From the NCBI RefSeq assembly GCF_020736365.1, contig NZ_CP085988.1:174501-238500 (forward strand): a stretch of DNA of 64,000 bases, in the 5' to 3' direction. Below the pieces are notes generated by a model, which worked only from the letters and a program-made list of their open reading frames with translations, was not told the DNA's origin and ran no database searches. Below are positions 15,984 through 24,888 of the stretch, piece after piece. Positions within the stretch are counted from its first letter, which is position 1. Each line of letters opens with the position of its first letter. Both the position numbers and the translations under genes were made by a program. The DNA is from Clostridium sp. M62/1 (lineage in GTDB: Bacteria > Bacillota > Clostridia > Lachnospirales > Lachnospiraceae).

Positions 15984-18900
15984 ATGGATTTATTGAAACA
16001 ATGCCAGCAATGGTTTGAACAGGATGAAGCGCAGAAGGTAATCGACACCCTGGAAGCGATTCCTGCCGAGGAGCGCACCCCGGAACTGGACAGCGAATTG
16101 GCCAAGGCATATATTGCCGTTGCACATATAGGAGAACGGGAGCCTTTTGAAAAGGCGCTGGAACTTCTGGCTCCCCATGAGGAGTATTTTGCCGAAGATC
16201 ACTGCTGGAATTATCGAATCGCTTTGGCCTATTACTGTCTGGATGAGGAAGGCCCCGCCCTGCGTTACTTTGAAAAGGCCCTGAAAGCCCGCCCCGGAGA
16301 CAAAGATACTCAGGAGTACATAAACGATTGCCGCCGTCGTTTGTCCCTGCCCCGCTTTGAAAAGAACTTCCGTGAAAGGACGCAGGAAGCATGGGCAGCC
16401 TTTTCTCAGATTGAGGCAGAACTGCGTCAAATCATAGATACGGACGAAACACACCAGCGCGGCGAAGAACTGGTTGAAAAATGCGGGAATGCACTCAAGA
16501 CGGCCCTGCGTGATACTTCCTTCGAGCTGGGCTTCAATGGCGAAAAGCATGAATTGATCCTCAGTCCAGAGGGGCTTCGCTCCCGCCTGTTCCCGTTGGT
16601 GTACTTCCAGAAGCAGGCCCCAGAATCGGTGCTTGAGCATTGGAATATCTGGGTAGGCCGCCAGCCCTGTGAGGGGTTCGAGCTGCGAGCTGGAGAGATT
16701 GAAGTTCGGGCTGAGGATGTGCAGATGTGGGCAGAGGAAACAGAGGATCATCAGGTAAGTCTGGTCCTTTACTGTGAAAAGCTGACCCCGATCTTGAAAG
16801 AGGACACAGACAAGGTCTGGTGGGCACTCTCTATGCTGGTGGATCAAACCATCGGAGAAGTTTCCGCTATCGCCTTTGTTGCTGGGTTTGATGTTTATGC
16901 TCAACCGAAAGACGAACCGGCCAAGCTGCTTTCCGAACTGCCGGAGTTGCTGCAAAGCATGGGGCTTTCTCTCTGGCGGGATGGCAGCGACTACTTGGAA
17001 AACAGTTATCTTGCCTATGAACTGGAACCGGTGGAGGACCCGGAGGCTGACTGGCGGCTGGATGTCTATACTGGAAGCTGCCGCCTGCCGGTGCTCATCA
17101 ACGACTACCTGACTGCCCGCAGTGATATGGTGGATGAGTACCACAAGGATGGCATTGCCGCTGGATTCCTCCTGTACCCGCTGTCCGGTTTTACCGGTGA
17201 GGAACGAGTGAAAGCTATTCTGGATTTCCGGGATAACCTGCGGGATACCATCCTACGGGATGCAGGAGAGGAAGCCGTGACCTTCCTGGGTGGGGCCACT
17301 GGTCTGTATTGTGGGTATCTGGATTTTATCGCCTGGGATCTGCCCGCTGTACTAACAGCAGCACAGGCATTCTTTGAGGGAAGCGACTTGCCCTATGCTC
17401 ACTTCCACGCATTCCGGCGGGATGTGGGTGGTGTGCCGCTACTGGACGAGAAAGAACCGGAGCCTGATATTCATGAGGAAACTGGCTCCCTGCTCTCGGC
17501 GGAGGATATTGAAACACTGGAATCCTTTGATGAAGGAACCACCGGTTACTTTGAGAAAATGCTCGGCTGGCTGGAGGATTTTATCAAAAGCGGCGTAGAA
17601 GAAGGACGATTCAGCGAAAAACAGGCTCACCAGGATTTGCAGATTGCCCTCTGGTATGCCTTTGCCTGCAATAATCTGGATGACTATGTCCACTACTACC
17701 GCGCTGCGGAATGGATGAAGGATTCGGAGAAAAACGCCACGGGCTGCGCTACCTGGTACTACCGGTATTCTGTGGCGTTGATGTATTGCGGCAGGCTGGA
17801 AGAAGCACTGGAATATGCGGAGCGGGGCGCTCTGGAGGAGCCGGACTACCCCTGGATCTGGCTCCATCTGGGCAAGCTGCGGGCGCATTTTGGCGATAAA
17901 TCCGGTGCGCTGGATGCCGTCAAGCAAGGATTAAAACTGGAACCGGGAGATTATGAGTTCCTGACCTTAAAAAAAGAGATCAAAGCCGGAGCCACCCTGG
18001 AGCAGATGGAATATCATTGGATCAATCCCGATGCTGATCAAACGCTCCAGCGGGGACTGGACGAAGATGCGGATGATAAACAATGCGCCATAGCCTGCAT
18101 TCGGGTGGACGAAGCAGGACTTGCCGAATTTTACGAGTTGTTCTGCCCAGAACGGTATGGCTATCAGAAAAATTCCCCCTGCTGTGAATTCCAATACCCG
18201 GTGAAGGAACATCTTGTGGAGCTTTCCTTCCATATGAACGAAGCTGGACTCTCCAAGATGGGAACCGACTGGCTGTGGCAGCTAAAGGAACGGCTGGACA
18301 GCGGCGAATGGCTGACCCACACACCTGAAGGAGAACCAGAGGGCATTCTAACAGGTGTGTTTGTGGACCAGCTGCGCCGCATTGGTCTTGTCTATCAACA
18401 GCCGGGAGACGATCAGTATTTTCAGATTTTCCTGAACCCGGACGGTACGAAGGCGGATGCCTTCTGGTCCTCAAGAAAAAACAGTGAGCCAGAGGTTTAT
18501 TCGGAGGATGAGATGTCTGCGATAGAGCAGCACATCAAAAACACCTTTGGTGAGTTTGGGAATGTGTTCCATGAACTGGTTTCCACTGACATCCATGTGG
18601 ACATCTGCGTTGTTCCTCCCTCTGAGGAGCGGGACTATTACACACTGGTGACGATGGGTATGGGTGCTCACCGGATGAATGTGCCGGAGGAATTGGCGGA
18701 ATACAAGCTGGAGCGAGCAGAGCTGGCCATCGCTCTGCCGTCGGATTGGAAACTGGATGAGGAATCCCTGAAGGATGAGCGGTGGTACTGGCCTATTGGT
18801 CTCTTGAAAGTGTTGGCCCGCCTGCCCATTTCCAACGATACCTGGCTGGGCTTTGGCCACACAATGGACAAGCAGTCGCCGTTTGCAGAGGACACGAAGC

Positions 18901-20414
18901 TCAAAGCCGCTATTCTGACCGGTCCCCAGGGCGTGGAGGAAGGCGGCGAAGTCTGCACTTTGCCGAGCGGCGAGGAGGTCAACTTCTATCAGGTGATCCC
19001 GCTCTATCATAATGAGATGGAGTATAAGATGGAGCATGATGCGGACGCCCTGCTTGAAAAGATGGCAGGCATCAGTTTTGTGGTCAATCCCACCCGCCAG
19101 AATGCCATCACCAGAGGAACGCTTGCAGAGGAGGAGTTCACCGGCGATATGGACGATGCCGCCTGGCACCTGGAATCCATTCAGGAAAAGGGCCTGCCGG
19201 TGGATGAGATCAATGCATACAACCACATGGCAATCTATCTGCGCTGGTGCATGGAGCATGATCTGATGAGCGCGGAATTTATGGAGCGGTACTGGGAGCA
19301 GGTGCAGCCGTTTATGGCAGATCTGAGCCGCGCCGATCTGCGTGGCTTTATCCGGGACCAGCTGAAAGGACAGCTCTTTGGGGCGCTGTTCAACAAGGAG
19401 GGCGCAGCCTTTGCTGGATATTACTATGGCGAGGCGGACAGCCCGTACTTCCCCAGCGACATTGATAACTATGCTTTGGAGTATTTCGGTTCAGAGCAAT
19501 ATTATTCCGATAAGTTCCAGGATGAAGCCTATCTGTTCATCCCATTTGATGAAAACTATTATCAGGCTATGGCAAAAGTCATGGAAAAGCGGTTCGCCAA
19601 CTGGCAGGGGCAGAGTTTCGATGAGGCCACTCTGGAGCCTTCAGACCTTGCGGAAGCCATGATGGAATATCTGGACTGTGAATGTACCTATTTCCCCTCA
19701 ATGACGGATGATGACCCCATCATGTCGGCATACAACTATGCCAAACGGGAAAGTGTCAAAGAGGGCTTTGTGCCGGTTCTGATTAAGGCGGATGACGAAA
19801 TCCTGTGGGAATGCCTGATTATGAATTCCGACCCGGACAGTGATGGCGAGGACGACTATGCTTTCGACCCGGACAAAGTTGCCGAATACCGGAAGAAAAT
19901 GCTCTCCGCCCCCATCAAGAACAGTAAAGCAGTTCTTGAGGAAATGATTGGGCAGCGCAAGGAAGAAGCCGAGGATGACGATATGGACTGGGATGAGGAG
20001 ATCCTTGGCGAGATGGAGGGCGGATATGATAACCGTCGTTTTTCAAGCTACTGGAATTCCGATAATAATATGACCTATCCTCTCATTCTGGCTAAAATCC
20101 CCGTGAAGAACCCTTGGGAGATTTTTGCCTATCTGCCCTTTGGTGGCTGGAATGAATGTCCTAACACGCCGGAGTTAATGGCAGTTGCAAAATACTGGTT
20201 TGAACAGTATGGCGCTGTACCCGCAGTTATGACTCATGATGAGCTGGAGTTCTTGCTTCCGGTTCCTGTCTCCGAGAAAGAGGCTGTAGATGTGGCGGTG
20301 GAGCTGTACGGCTTCTGCCCTGATGTGATTGACCAGGGTCCGGAGGAAGCCACCGTTGGTGCTTTGGCCAATGTACTGCGGCAGTCCACTGTTTGGTACT
20401 TCTGGTGGGATTGA
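15984..20414 (+). CDS. Giant multi-domain immunity-type fusion: TPR, SUFU, DUF7832-like, DUF4253
   Basis: A 1476-residue soluble protein. ATG 15984 follows AAGGAG; an upstream GTG at 15942 would overlap the previous stop and is less likely. Residues 1-130 are TPR-like. Residues 140-500 are an unassigned alpha/beta region (YFQKQAPESVLEHWNIWVG). Residues 590-660 hold a second TPR pair. Residues 838-1031 are a full SUFU domain (VSTDIHVDICVVPPSEERD, YYTLVTMGMGAH, TWLGFGHTMD, FYQVIPLYHNEMEYKM). Residues 1053-1206 match a DUF7832-like pattern (GDMDDAAWHLES, NHMAIYLRWCMEHDLM). Residues 1362-1476 are DUF4253 (AYLPFGGWNECPNTPEL, KYWFEQYGAVPAVMTHDELE, terminal WYFWWD). Each is seen alone in immunity contexts; together they suggest one protein covering several toxins. 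Confidence 0.88.
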   Translation: MDLLKQCQQWFEQDEAQKVIDTLEAIPAEERTPELDSELAKAYIAVAHIGEREPFEKALELLAPHEEYFAEDHCWNYRIALAYYCLDEEGPALRYFEKALKARPGDKDTQEYINDCRRRLSLPRFEKNFRERTQEAWAAFSQIEAELRQIIDTDETHQRGEELVEKCGNALKTALRDTSFELGFNGEKHELILSPEGLRSRLFPLVYFQKQAPESVLEHWNIWVGRQPCEGFELRAGEIEVRAEDVQMWAEETEDHQVSLVLYCEKLTPILKEDTDKVWWALSMLVDQTIGEVSAIAFVAGFDVYAQPKDEPAKLLSELPELLQSMGLSLWRDGSDYLENSYLAYELEPVEDPEADWRLDVYTGSCRLPVLINDYLTARSDMVDEYHKDGIAAGFLLYPLSGFTGEERVKAILDFRDNLRDTILRDAGEEAVTFLGGATGLYCGYLDFIAWDLPAVLTAAQAFFEGSDLPYAHFHAFRRDVGGVPLLDEKEPEPDIHEETGSLLSAEDIETLESFDEGTTGYFEKMLGWLEDFIKSGVEEGRFSEKQAHQDLQIALWYAFACNNLDDYVHYYRAAEWMKDSEKNATGCATWYYRYSVALMYCGRLEEALEYAERGALEEPDYPWIWLHLGKLRAHFGDKSGALDAVKQGLKLEPGDYEFLTLKKEIKAGATLEQMEYHWINPDADQTLQRGLDEDADDKQCAIACIRVDEAGLAEFYELFCPERYGYQKNSPCCEFQYPVKEHLVELSFHMNEAGLSKMGTDWLWQLKERLDSGEWLTHTPEGEPEGILTGVFVDQLRRIGLVYQQPGDDQYFQIFLNPDGTKADAFWSSRKNSEPEVYSEDEMSAIEQHIKNTFGEFGNVFHELVSTDIHVDICVVPPSEERDYYTLVTMGMGAHRMNVPEELAEYKLERAELAIALPSDWKLDEESLKDERWYWPIGLLKVLARLPISNDTWLGFGHTMDKQSPFAEDTKLKAAILTGPQGVEEGGEVCTLPSGEEVNFYQVIPLYHNEMEYKMEHDADALLEKMAGISFVVNPTRQNAITRGTLAEEEFTGDMDDAAWHLESIQEKGLPVDEINAYNHMAIYLRWCMEHDLMSAEFMERYWEQVQPFMADLSRADLRGFIRDQLKGQLFGALFNKEGAAFAGYYYGEADSPYFPSDIDNYALEYFGSEQYYSDKFQDEAYLFIPFDENYYQAMAKVMEKRFANWQGQSFDEATLEPSDLAEAMMEYLDCECTYFPSMTDDDPIMSAYNYAKRESVKEGFVPVLIKADDEILWECLIMNSDPDSDGEDDYAFDPDKVAEYRKKMLSAPIKNSKAVLEEMIGQRKEEAEDDDMDWDEEILGEMEGGYDNRRFSSYWNSDNNMTYPLILAKIPVKNPWEIFAYLPFGGWNECPNTPELMAVAKYWFEQYGAVPAVMTHDELEFLLPVPVSEKEAVDVAVELYGFCPDVIDQGPEEATVGALANVLRQSTVWYFWWD

Positions 20415-20430
20415 GCAGGAGGATGTGTCT

Positions 20431-21294
20431 ATGAACGAATACCTAAAGCAATATATTGAACTCCAAAAACAGTTTCGAGAGACAAAAGGGAAAGCGGATA
20501 GTGTTCGTGCGCTTTATGCGTTCAAAGAAGAATTAGAGCAGAGCGAAGATACACAGGCTAAAGAAGTATTGGTGTATGTTTATGACCTATTGGACTTCAA
20601 AAAAAGTGCCTATGAATTGCTTTCTAAAATTGGAGATCGGTCGAATCCAAAAATTTTCCGGCGTCTGGCGATTATGAAAGAATATGCCGATGACTGGGGA
20701 GACTCCTTTGCCCTCCGCAAGCCTAAAACCAAAGCGGAGAAACAAAAAGACAAGGAAAAGCGGGACAAACTTGGTCTCCCTTCTTTCCGGTATCATCCAG
20801 ACCCTTTGGATACCGGGGCTTTTGAGCAGTCTGAGGAGAGTGTGGTTTGTGATTGCTGTGGCAAGAATATTCATATTTACTATACCGACCCTTTCTATAC
20901 CGTGGAAGATATTGAGTATTTGTGCCCAGAGTGCATTGCCAGTGGCGAGGCGGCCCGGAAGTACAACGGCAGCTTTCAGGACGTTTGCTCTCTGGATGAT
21001 GGTGTAGACGATCCAGAGAAACTGGATGAACTTCTCCACCGCACTCCTGGCTATTCCGGCTGGCAGCAGGAATACTGGCGCGTCCATTGTGGTGACTATT
21101 GCGCCTATTTGGGTAATGTGGGAGCCAGCGAACTGCGGGCGCTGGATGTGCTTGAAGAAGTTTTGGATGACCCTATGTGGGACGATGAGCAGAAAGAAAT
21201 GATTCAGGAATCCGTTAACGGAGGGCATCTTCAGTGCTATCTGTTCCAGTGTCTTCACTGCGGAAAGCACCTGGTCTGGATGGATTTCGATTGA
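20431..21294 (+). CDS. cbrC: CbrC/UPF0167 family protein (colicin E2 tolerance type)
   Basis: A 287-residue protein; ATG 20431 follows AGCAGGAGGATG, 16 bases after the giant gene. The N-terminal 110 residues are helical and lysine-rich. The rest is a CbrC (UPF0167) domain: LPSFRYHPDPLDTGAFEQSE, CDCCGKNIHIYYTDPFYTVE, YLCPECIASGEAARKYNG, RTPGYSGWQQEYWRVHCGDY and CAYLGNVGASELRALD, with cysteine pairs fit for zinc and a further CLHC pair at the end. E. coli CbrC is known from colicin E2 tolerance, so it fits a bacteriocin/toxin-protection locus. It is the last intact array gene. Confidence 0.9.
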   Translation: MNEYLKQYIELQKQFRETKGKADSVRALYAFKEELEQSEDTQAKEVLVYVYDLLDFKKSAYELLSKIGDRSNPKIFRRLAIMKEYADDWGDSFALRKPKTKAEKQKDKEKRDKLGLPSFRYHPDPLDTGAFEQSEESVVCDCCGKNIHIYYTDPFYTVEDIEYLCPECIASGEAARKYNGSFQDVCSLDDGVDDPEKLDELLHRTPGYSGWQQEYWRVHCGDYCAYLGNVGASELRALDVLEEVLDDPMWDDEQKEMIQESVNGGHLQCYLFQCLHCGKHLVWMDFD

Positions 21295-21307
21295 GATGTT
21301 TTTATGA

Positions 21308-21451
21308 ACACGCAGTTGTATAGACGGCGTGGCGGATGGCCAAATGTACCGGGAGATTCAGTGGAAGTGCCAATATGAGGATGCTCTGATCCAGCCGCCC
21401 AGAGGGATGCTGGACATCAACATGGGGAAATATGCCTCGGGAGGACGCTGA
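21308..21451 (+). pseudogene. Short open fragment between the array and the WYL remnant
   Basis: An open frame of about 47 codons without a credible start or ribosome site, reading IDGVADGQMYREIQWKCQYE and ending GKYASGGR at TGA 21449-21451. Its amino-acid composition looks coding, so I read it as the tail of a lost gene. I cannot name the family. The interval 21295-21484 otherwise shows nothing but the ribosome site of the next gene. Confidence 0.35.
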
Positions 21452-21484
21452 CTTTTTATCATACCAGCAAAGGAGGTGGGAACT

Positions 21485-22362
21485 ATGCAAAGCCAAGGCA
21501 ATATCAGAGTTGTTGAAATGCTTCGCTATCTTTATCAGCATACAGATGAAAACCATACTGCTACTGTTACAGACATTACTGCTTACTTGAAAGAGCGAGG
21601 CATTCAGGCAGTGCGCCAAACGGTCTATGCTGATTTGAACGCTTTGATTACAGCCGGGTTTGATATTGTGATAGTTAAAAGCACACAAAATCAGTATTTC
21701 ATGGGAAACAGGCTTTTTGAATACCCGGAATTAAAAATGCTGGCGGATGCGGTGGCTTCTTCCAAAATCATTTCTGCAAAGAAATCGGAGGCTCTGGTAC
21801 AGAAGCTGGGATGTTTGACGAGTATCCATCAGGCAGAACAGCTCAAGGGGCTTGCCAGCTTATCCAGCCGCGTGAAACCAGGAAATGAAAAAGTCTACTA
21901 CATAATCGACAGTATTCATTCTGCTATCTTCTGAACCCTTATGCACTGGAGTGGAAAAATGACCATTATTACTTGATCGGCTACTCACATAAGCATAACA
22001 GAGTTGCCCACTTCCGTGTAGATCGTCTGGCAGGCGTTGAGGTCTTATCAACAGAGTTTGCTCAGCTTGAAAATTTTGATGTGGCTGCATACACAAACAC
22101 AATGATTGATATGTTTGCCTCGGAGGGCACACTGGATGTTGAGCTGCAGTGTGATAACGAGCTTATGCGTGTTATCATTGACCATTACGGAGAGAATGTC
22201 CCTGTTAGACCCTATGATAAGGATCGTTTTATAGCAACAATCAAAGTAAACCCAAGCGGCACATTCTATGGATGGGTATTTAAGTTTATGGGGAAGATCA
22301 AGATTCTTTCCCCCCAAGAGTGTGTAAACCAGATGAGAAATGCAGCAAGGGTGTTTATTTGA
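21485..22362 (+). pseudogene. WYL-domain transcriptional regulator, internal deletion and frameshift
   Basis: ATG 21485 follows AAAGGAGGTGG. The first frame encodes a DeoR-like winged helix (VTDITAYLKERGIQAVRQTV, YADLNALITAGFDI) and the start of the WYL domain, up to KVYYIIDSIHSAIF and a stop at 21934. Immediately after, a shifted frame resumes with NPYALEWKNDHYYLIGYSHK, typical of the WYL core, and runs to VFI at 22362 (PSGTFYGWVFKFMGKIKILS). The stretch expected between SAIF and NPYAL (about 25 residues) is missing, so this is a deletion, not only a point frameshift. WYL proteins often regulate defence or element genes. Confidence 0.85.
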
Positions 22363-22369
22363 GGAATTG

Positions 22370-24263
22370 GGGGCTGTCGCATCAATGATTAGAAAATCAT
22401 AGATGCGGCAGCATCTTTTTGCTATTTTTAAGCCGAAATATTCACTTCTTTTATTCCGTTTCTATAAAAAGGCGAACTTTAATAAACCTTTTCTGAAAAA
22501 AGGTTCATTTTCAGGATTTACTTTTGAGCTGTCAAAATCAGGCGGTTTGTTTGAGTGGAAATAAATGACGCCCTGTCCTTCCTGCCTGAATCTTATGATG
22601 AAGTTTGTTTATGTTATACCCGATCGCCAGCAGGATACTCTGGGCGGTTACATTTGCATTCCCTCGATATAAATATCGTCTGAATTCCATATCCTCTTTG
22701 ATGTTTGCAAAACTTCCCTCGGCCTGGATACTTCGGTTCATTCGGAGCTGTGTACCATAATCACTGGTAATCCGCTCCAATGTCTCCTGACGTTTTTCTT
22801 TCATTTTTTTCGAAACGTACAGTACTTTCTGGCGGTCTTCCATTGGTGTTTTGCAGTTGTTCCCCTTGATGCAGTCTGTTTTGAAAGGGCATCCGCTGCA
22901 TCCGTTACTTCGATATACGGTAACGGTTCTCCGGTATCCACTGGCCGTCTTTTCTCTCTTTTCGTACTGCATCGTCAACACCTGTCCATTTTTACAGTAA
23001 TAACAGTCCGCTTTCTCATCATATTTCATGTTTTCCATCCGCCCGATATCCTGACGGTATTTTCGGGGTTTGGAAATTTCATAGTTCTGGGGTTTGATAT
23101 AGGCCAGCTGACCGTTTTCTTCGAGAAACAGGTAATTCTCTTCGCTTTCATATCCTGCATCTGCCACAATCTCCTGATATTTAAACGGAAGATACAACTC
23201 CATATCTTTCAGGAATGGGATCAAGGTCCTCGTATCCGTAGGCCGTGGACTGATATCCAGCCATGTGATGTATTCTGAATCCACTCCATGCTGAAGATTA
23301 TAAGCCGGTTTCAGCTGCCCATTGAGCATGGCATCTTCTTTCATTCGCATAAAAGTCGCATCCGGGTCTGTTTTAGAATAACTGTTACGGTCTCCACAGA
23401 CATAAAGCTTTTTATTGTACTCCTTCAGTTTTGCTATGTAAGTTTCCAGAGTTTCCAGCGATTTCTGAAGGTGTGTTTTTCGTCGTCCGGTTCCATGAAC
23501 AAAGACAATCCCTTCCTCCTGCCTGATCCTGCACAGCTTTTTTCGCAGCCTTTTTAATGTGTGAAGAGAGACTTTCCCGTTATAAGCGATCCTGAAACCG
23601 TAAAGATTTTCACACTCTTCCACAAAGACAAGAATCTTATCGAATAGTTTTGCCTGATTTTTCGTAATGGCTTTTTTCCAGACAAAAGTATATTTATTCG
23701 CAACGGATTCTATTTTCGTTCCGTCAATAAAGATACTTTTCCCGGAAATCTCCCCAAGGGAATATAAGAGTTTCGACACCTCGGCCAATGTCTTTTTCGA
23801 GCATTGTGCGAAATGCAGAGAAATAAAACGTGCAAAGGTTGCATGGTCAGGTGCTGGTTTCCCTTCCAAAAGGTACATGAAGTTGATATCCCTGCGGCAT
23901 GCAGTTTCGATATCCCGGCTGGAATAGATCCGATTCATGCTGGCGTAGACCATGATCTTAAACAGCTGTCTCGGTGTCGCCTGATTTTTCTTTATCTTTC
24001 CATAAGTCTGATAAAGATCGCTGAGTTCCATTCCCTCCACAAATGCACTCAGAAGACGGACCGGATCATCTGCCGGAATCAAAATTTCCACATCCAGCGG
24101 AAGTTTGATTTGATAGTACAGAGAAGATAAGGTATAATCTTTCTGTAGGATTTTATTTATTCGCATAAATAAATTTTACACCAAGAGCCAGGCCTTGCAC
24201 AGACCTGGCTCTTATTCTCTGCAAAAAAGTGCTGCCGCACTAATTATTTAGTGCGACAGCCCC
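22370..24263 (-). mobile_element. IS1182-type insertion sequence
   Basis: A complete IS of 1894 bp with one intact transposase. Terminal inverted repeats are GGGGCTGTCGCA (22370-22381) and TGCGACAGCCCC (24252-24263). Each end also folds on itself: the left end pairs GCTGTCGCATC with GATGCGGCAGC, and the right end pairs GTGCTGCCGCACTAA with TTAGTGCGACAGC. These subterminal hairpins are mirror images of each other. No flanking target duplication is visible (ATTG on the left, TCTT on the right). It sits exactly between the decayed element and the chromosomal gene block. Confidence 0.9.
22538..24166 (-). CDS. IS1182-family DDE transposase
   Basis: A 542-residue transposase, intact from MRINKILQKDYTLSSLYYQI. 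The N-terminal DUF772-type region (LLSAFVEGMELSDLYQTYGK, RQLFKIMVYASMNRIYSSRD) is followed by the catalytic DDE core: FIDGTKIES (first Asp, about residue 149), EIVADAGYESEENY (second Asp) and a late Glu in the AEGSFANIKEDMEFRRYLYR segment. A cysteine cluster (NGCSGCPFKTDCIKGNNC) typical of this family lies before the last block. Length agrees with the family. It catalyses cut-and-paste movement of the surrounding IS. Confidence 0.95.
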   Translation of the reverse strand: MRINKILQKDYTLSSLYYQIKLPLDVEILIPADDPVRLLSAFVEGMELSDLYQTYGKIKKNQATPRQLFKIMVYASMNRIYSSRDIETACRRDINFMYLLEGKPAPDHATFARFISLHFAQCSKKTLAEVSKLLYSLGEISGKSIFIDGTKIESVANKYTFVWKKAITKNQAKLFDKILVFVEECENLYGFRIAYNGKVSLHTLKRLRKKLCRIRQEEGIVFVHGTGRRKTHLQKSLETLETYIAKLKEYNKKLYVCGDRNSYSKTDPDATFMRMKEDAMLNGQLKPAYNLQHGVDSEYITWLDISPRPTDTRTLIPFLKDMELYLPFKYQEIVADAGYESEENYLFLEENGQLAYIKPQNYEISKPRKYRQDIGRMENMKYDEKADCYYCKNGQVLTMQYEKREKTASGYRRTVTVYRSNGCSGCPFKTDCIKGNNCKTPMEDRQKVLYVSKKMKEKRQETLERITSDYGTQLRMNRSIQAEGSFANIKEDMEFRRYLYRGNANVTAQSILLAIGYNINKLHHKIQAGRTGRHLFPLKQTA

Positions 24264-24281
24264 TCTTCATTTACAATATTC

Positions 24282-24824
24282 TCAATCATGTTTTCCCGGA
24301 AACATCTTTCCCGTGATGATCTTTTCCATCTGTATGACCAGCTTTTCCTCATTCAGGTTTGGTTTTTCCATATACTGCAGCAGGACTCCCACCATTCCGC
24401 AGGCATAAAACCTCAGCATCACTTCCAGATCATCCACGCTCAGGTCAAGCTCCGGAACCTTACTGCGCGCTATCTGCGCCAGATATACGGTTACCGCCTC
24501 GACAAGCATCCCCTCGATCTGAACCCAGCGGCGGGAATAGAGCAACCGCTCGAATTTTTTCCTGTTCTGCCGCACAAACGCGACATAAGTGGTCAGTGCT
24601 CCCAAACGGTCTTCTTCATTCAGGCTCTTCTGCACCAGCTCCTGCGTGGCACGTCGGAACGTCCACTCCAGCACATCCATAATATCTTTAAAGTGATAAT
24701 AAAATGTCTGCCTTGAGATATGGCATTCCGCGATCAGCTTTGTCACCGTAATTTTATCTATGTCTTCCTTATCCAGCATCTGGGAAAAGGTATCTGCAAT
24801 CACTGCTTTCATGTCTTCTCTCAT
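24282..24824 (-). CDS. TetR-family regulator (DhaS-like)
   Basis: 180 residues. The N-terminal HTH (ITVTKLIAECHISRQTFYYH followed by FKDI, about residues 25-48) and the FYYHFKDxxDV sequence are typical of the DhaS/TetR_C_8 branch. The C-terminal helical part ends LLQYMEKPNLNEEKLVIQME. It starts at ATG 24824, 64 bases from the end of the PHP gene on the same strand, and its 3' end is 18 bases from the IS. It may regulate the upstream PHP/ABC operon. It is the first gene of the ordinary chromosomal block. Confidence 0.88.
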   Translation of the reverse strand: MREDMKAVIADTFSQMLDKEDIDKITVTKLIAECHISRQTFYYHFKDIMDVLEWTFRRATQELVQKSLNEEDRLGALTTYVAFVRQNRKKFERLLYSRRWVQIEGMLVEAVTVYLAQIARSKVPELDLSVDDLEVMLRFYACGMVGVLLQYMEKPNLNEEKLVIQMEKIITGKMFPGKHD

Positions 24825-24888
24825 ATAAACACCTCTTCTGTGATGCTATTTTATTATACCTTTTCCAAAGAAACAAGTAAAAAATTTA

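Noticed and set aside
15990..17144. Minus-strand open frame opposite the giant fusion gene
   Set aside because: No ribosome site or domain; it is explained by codon usage of the plus-strand gene.
22362..24275. Target-site duplication flanking the IS
   Set aside because: The bases next to the terminal repeats (ATTG on the left, TCTT on the right) do not match at any short length I tried.
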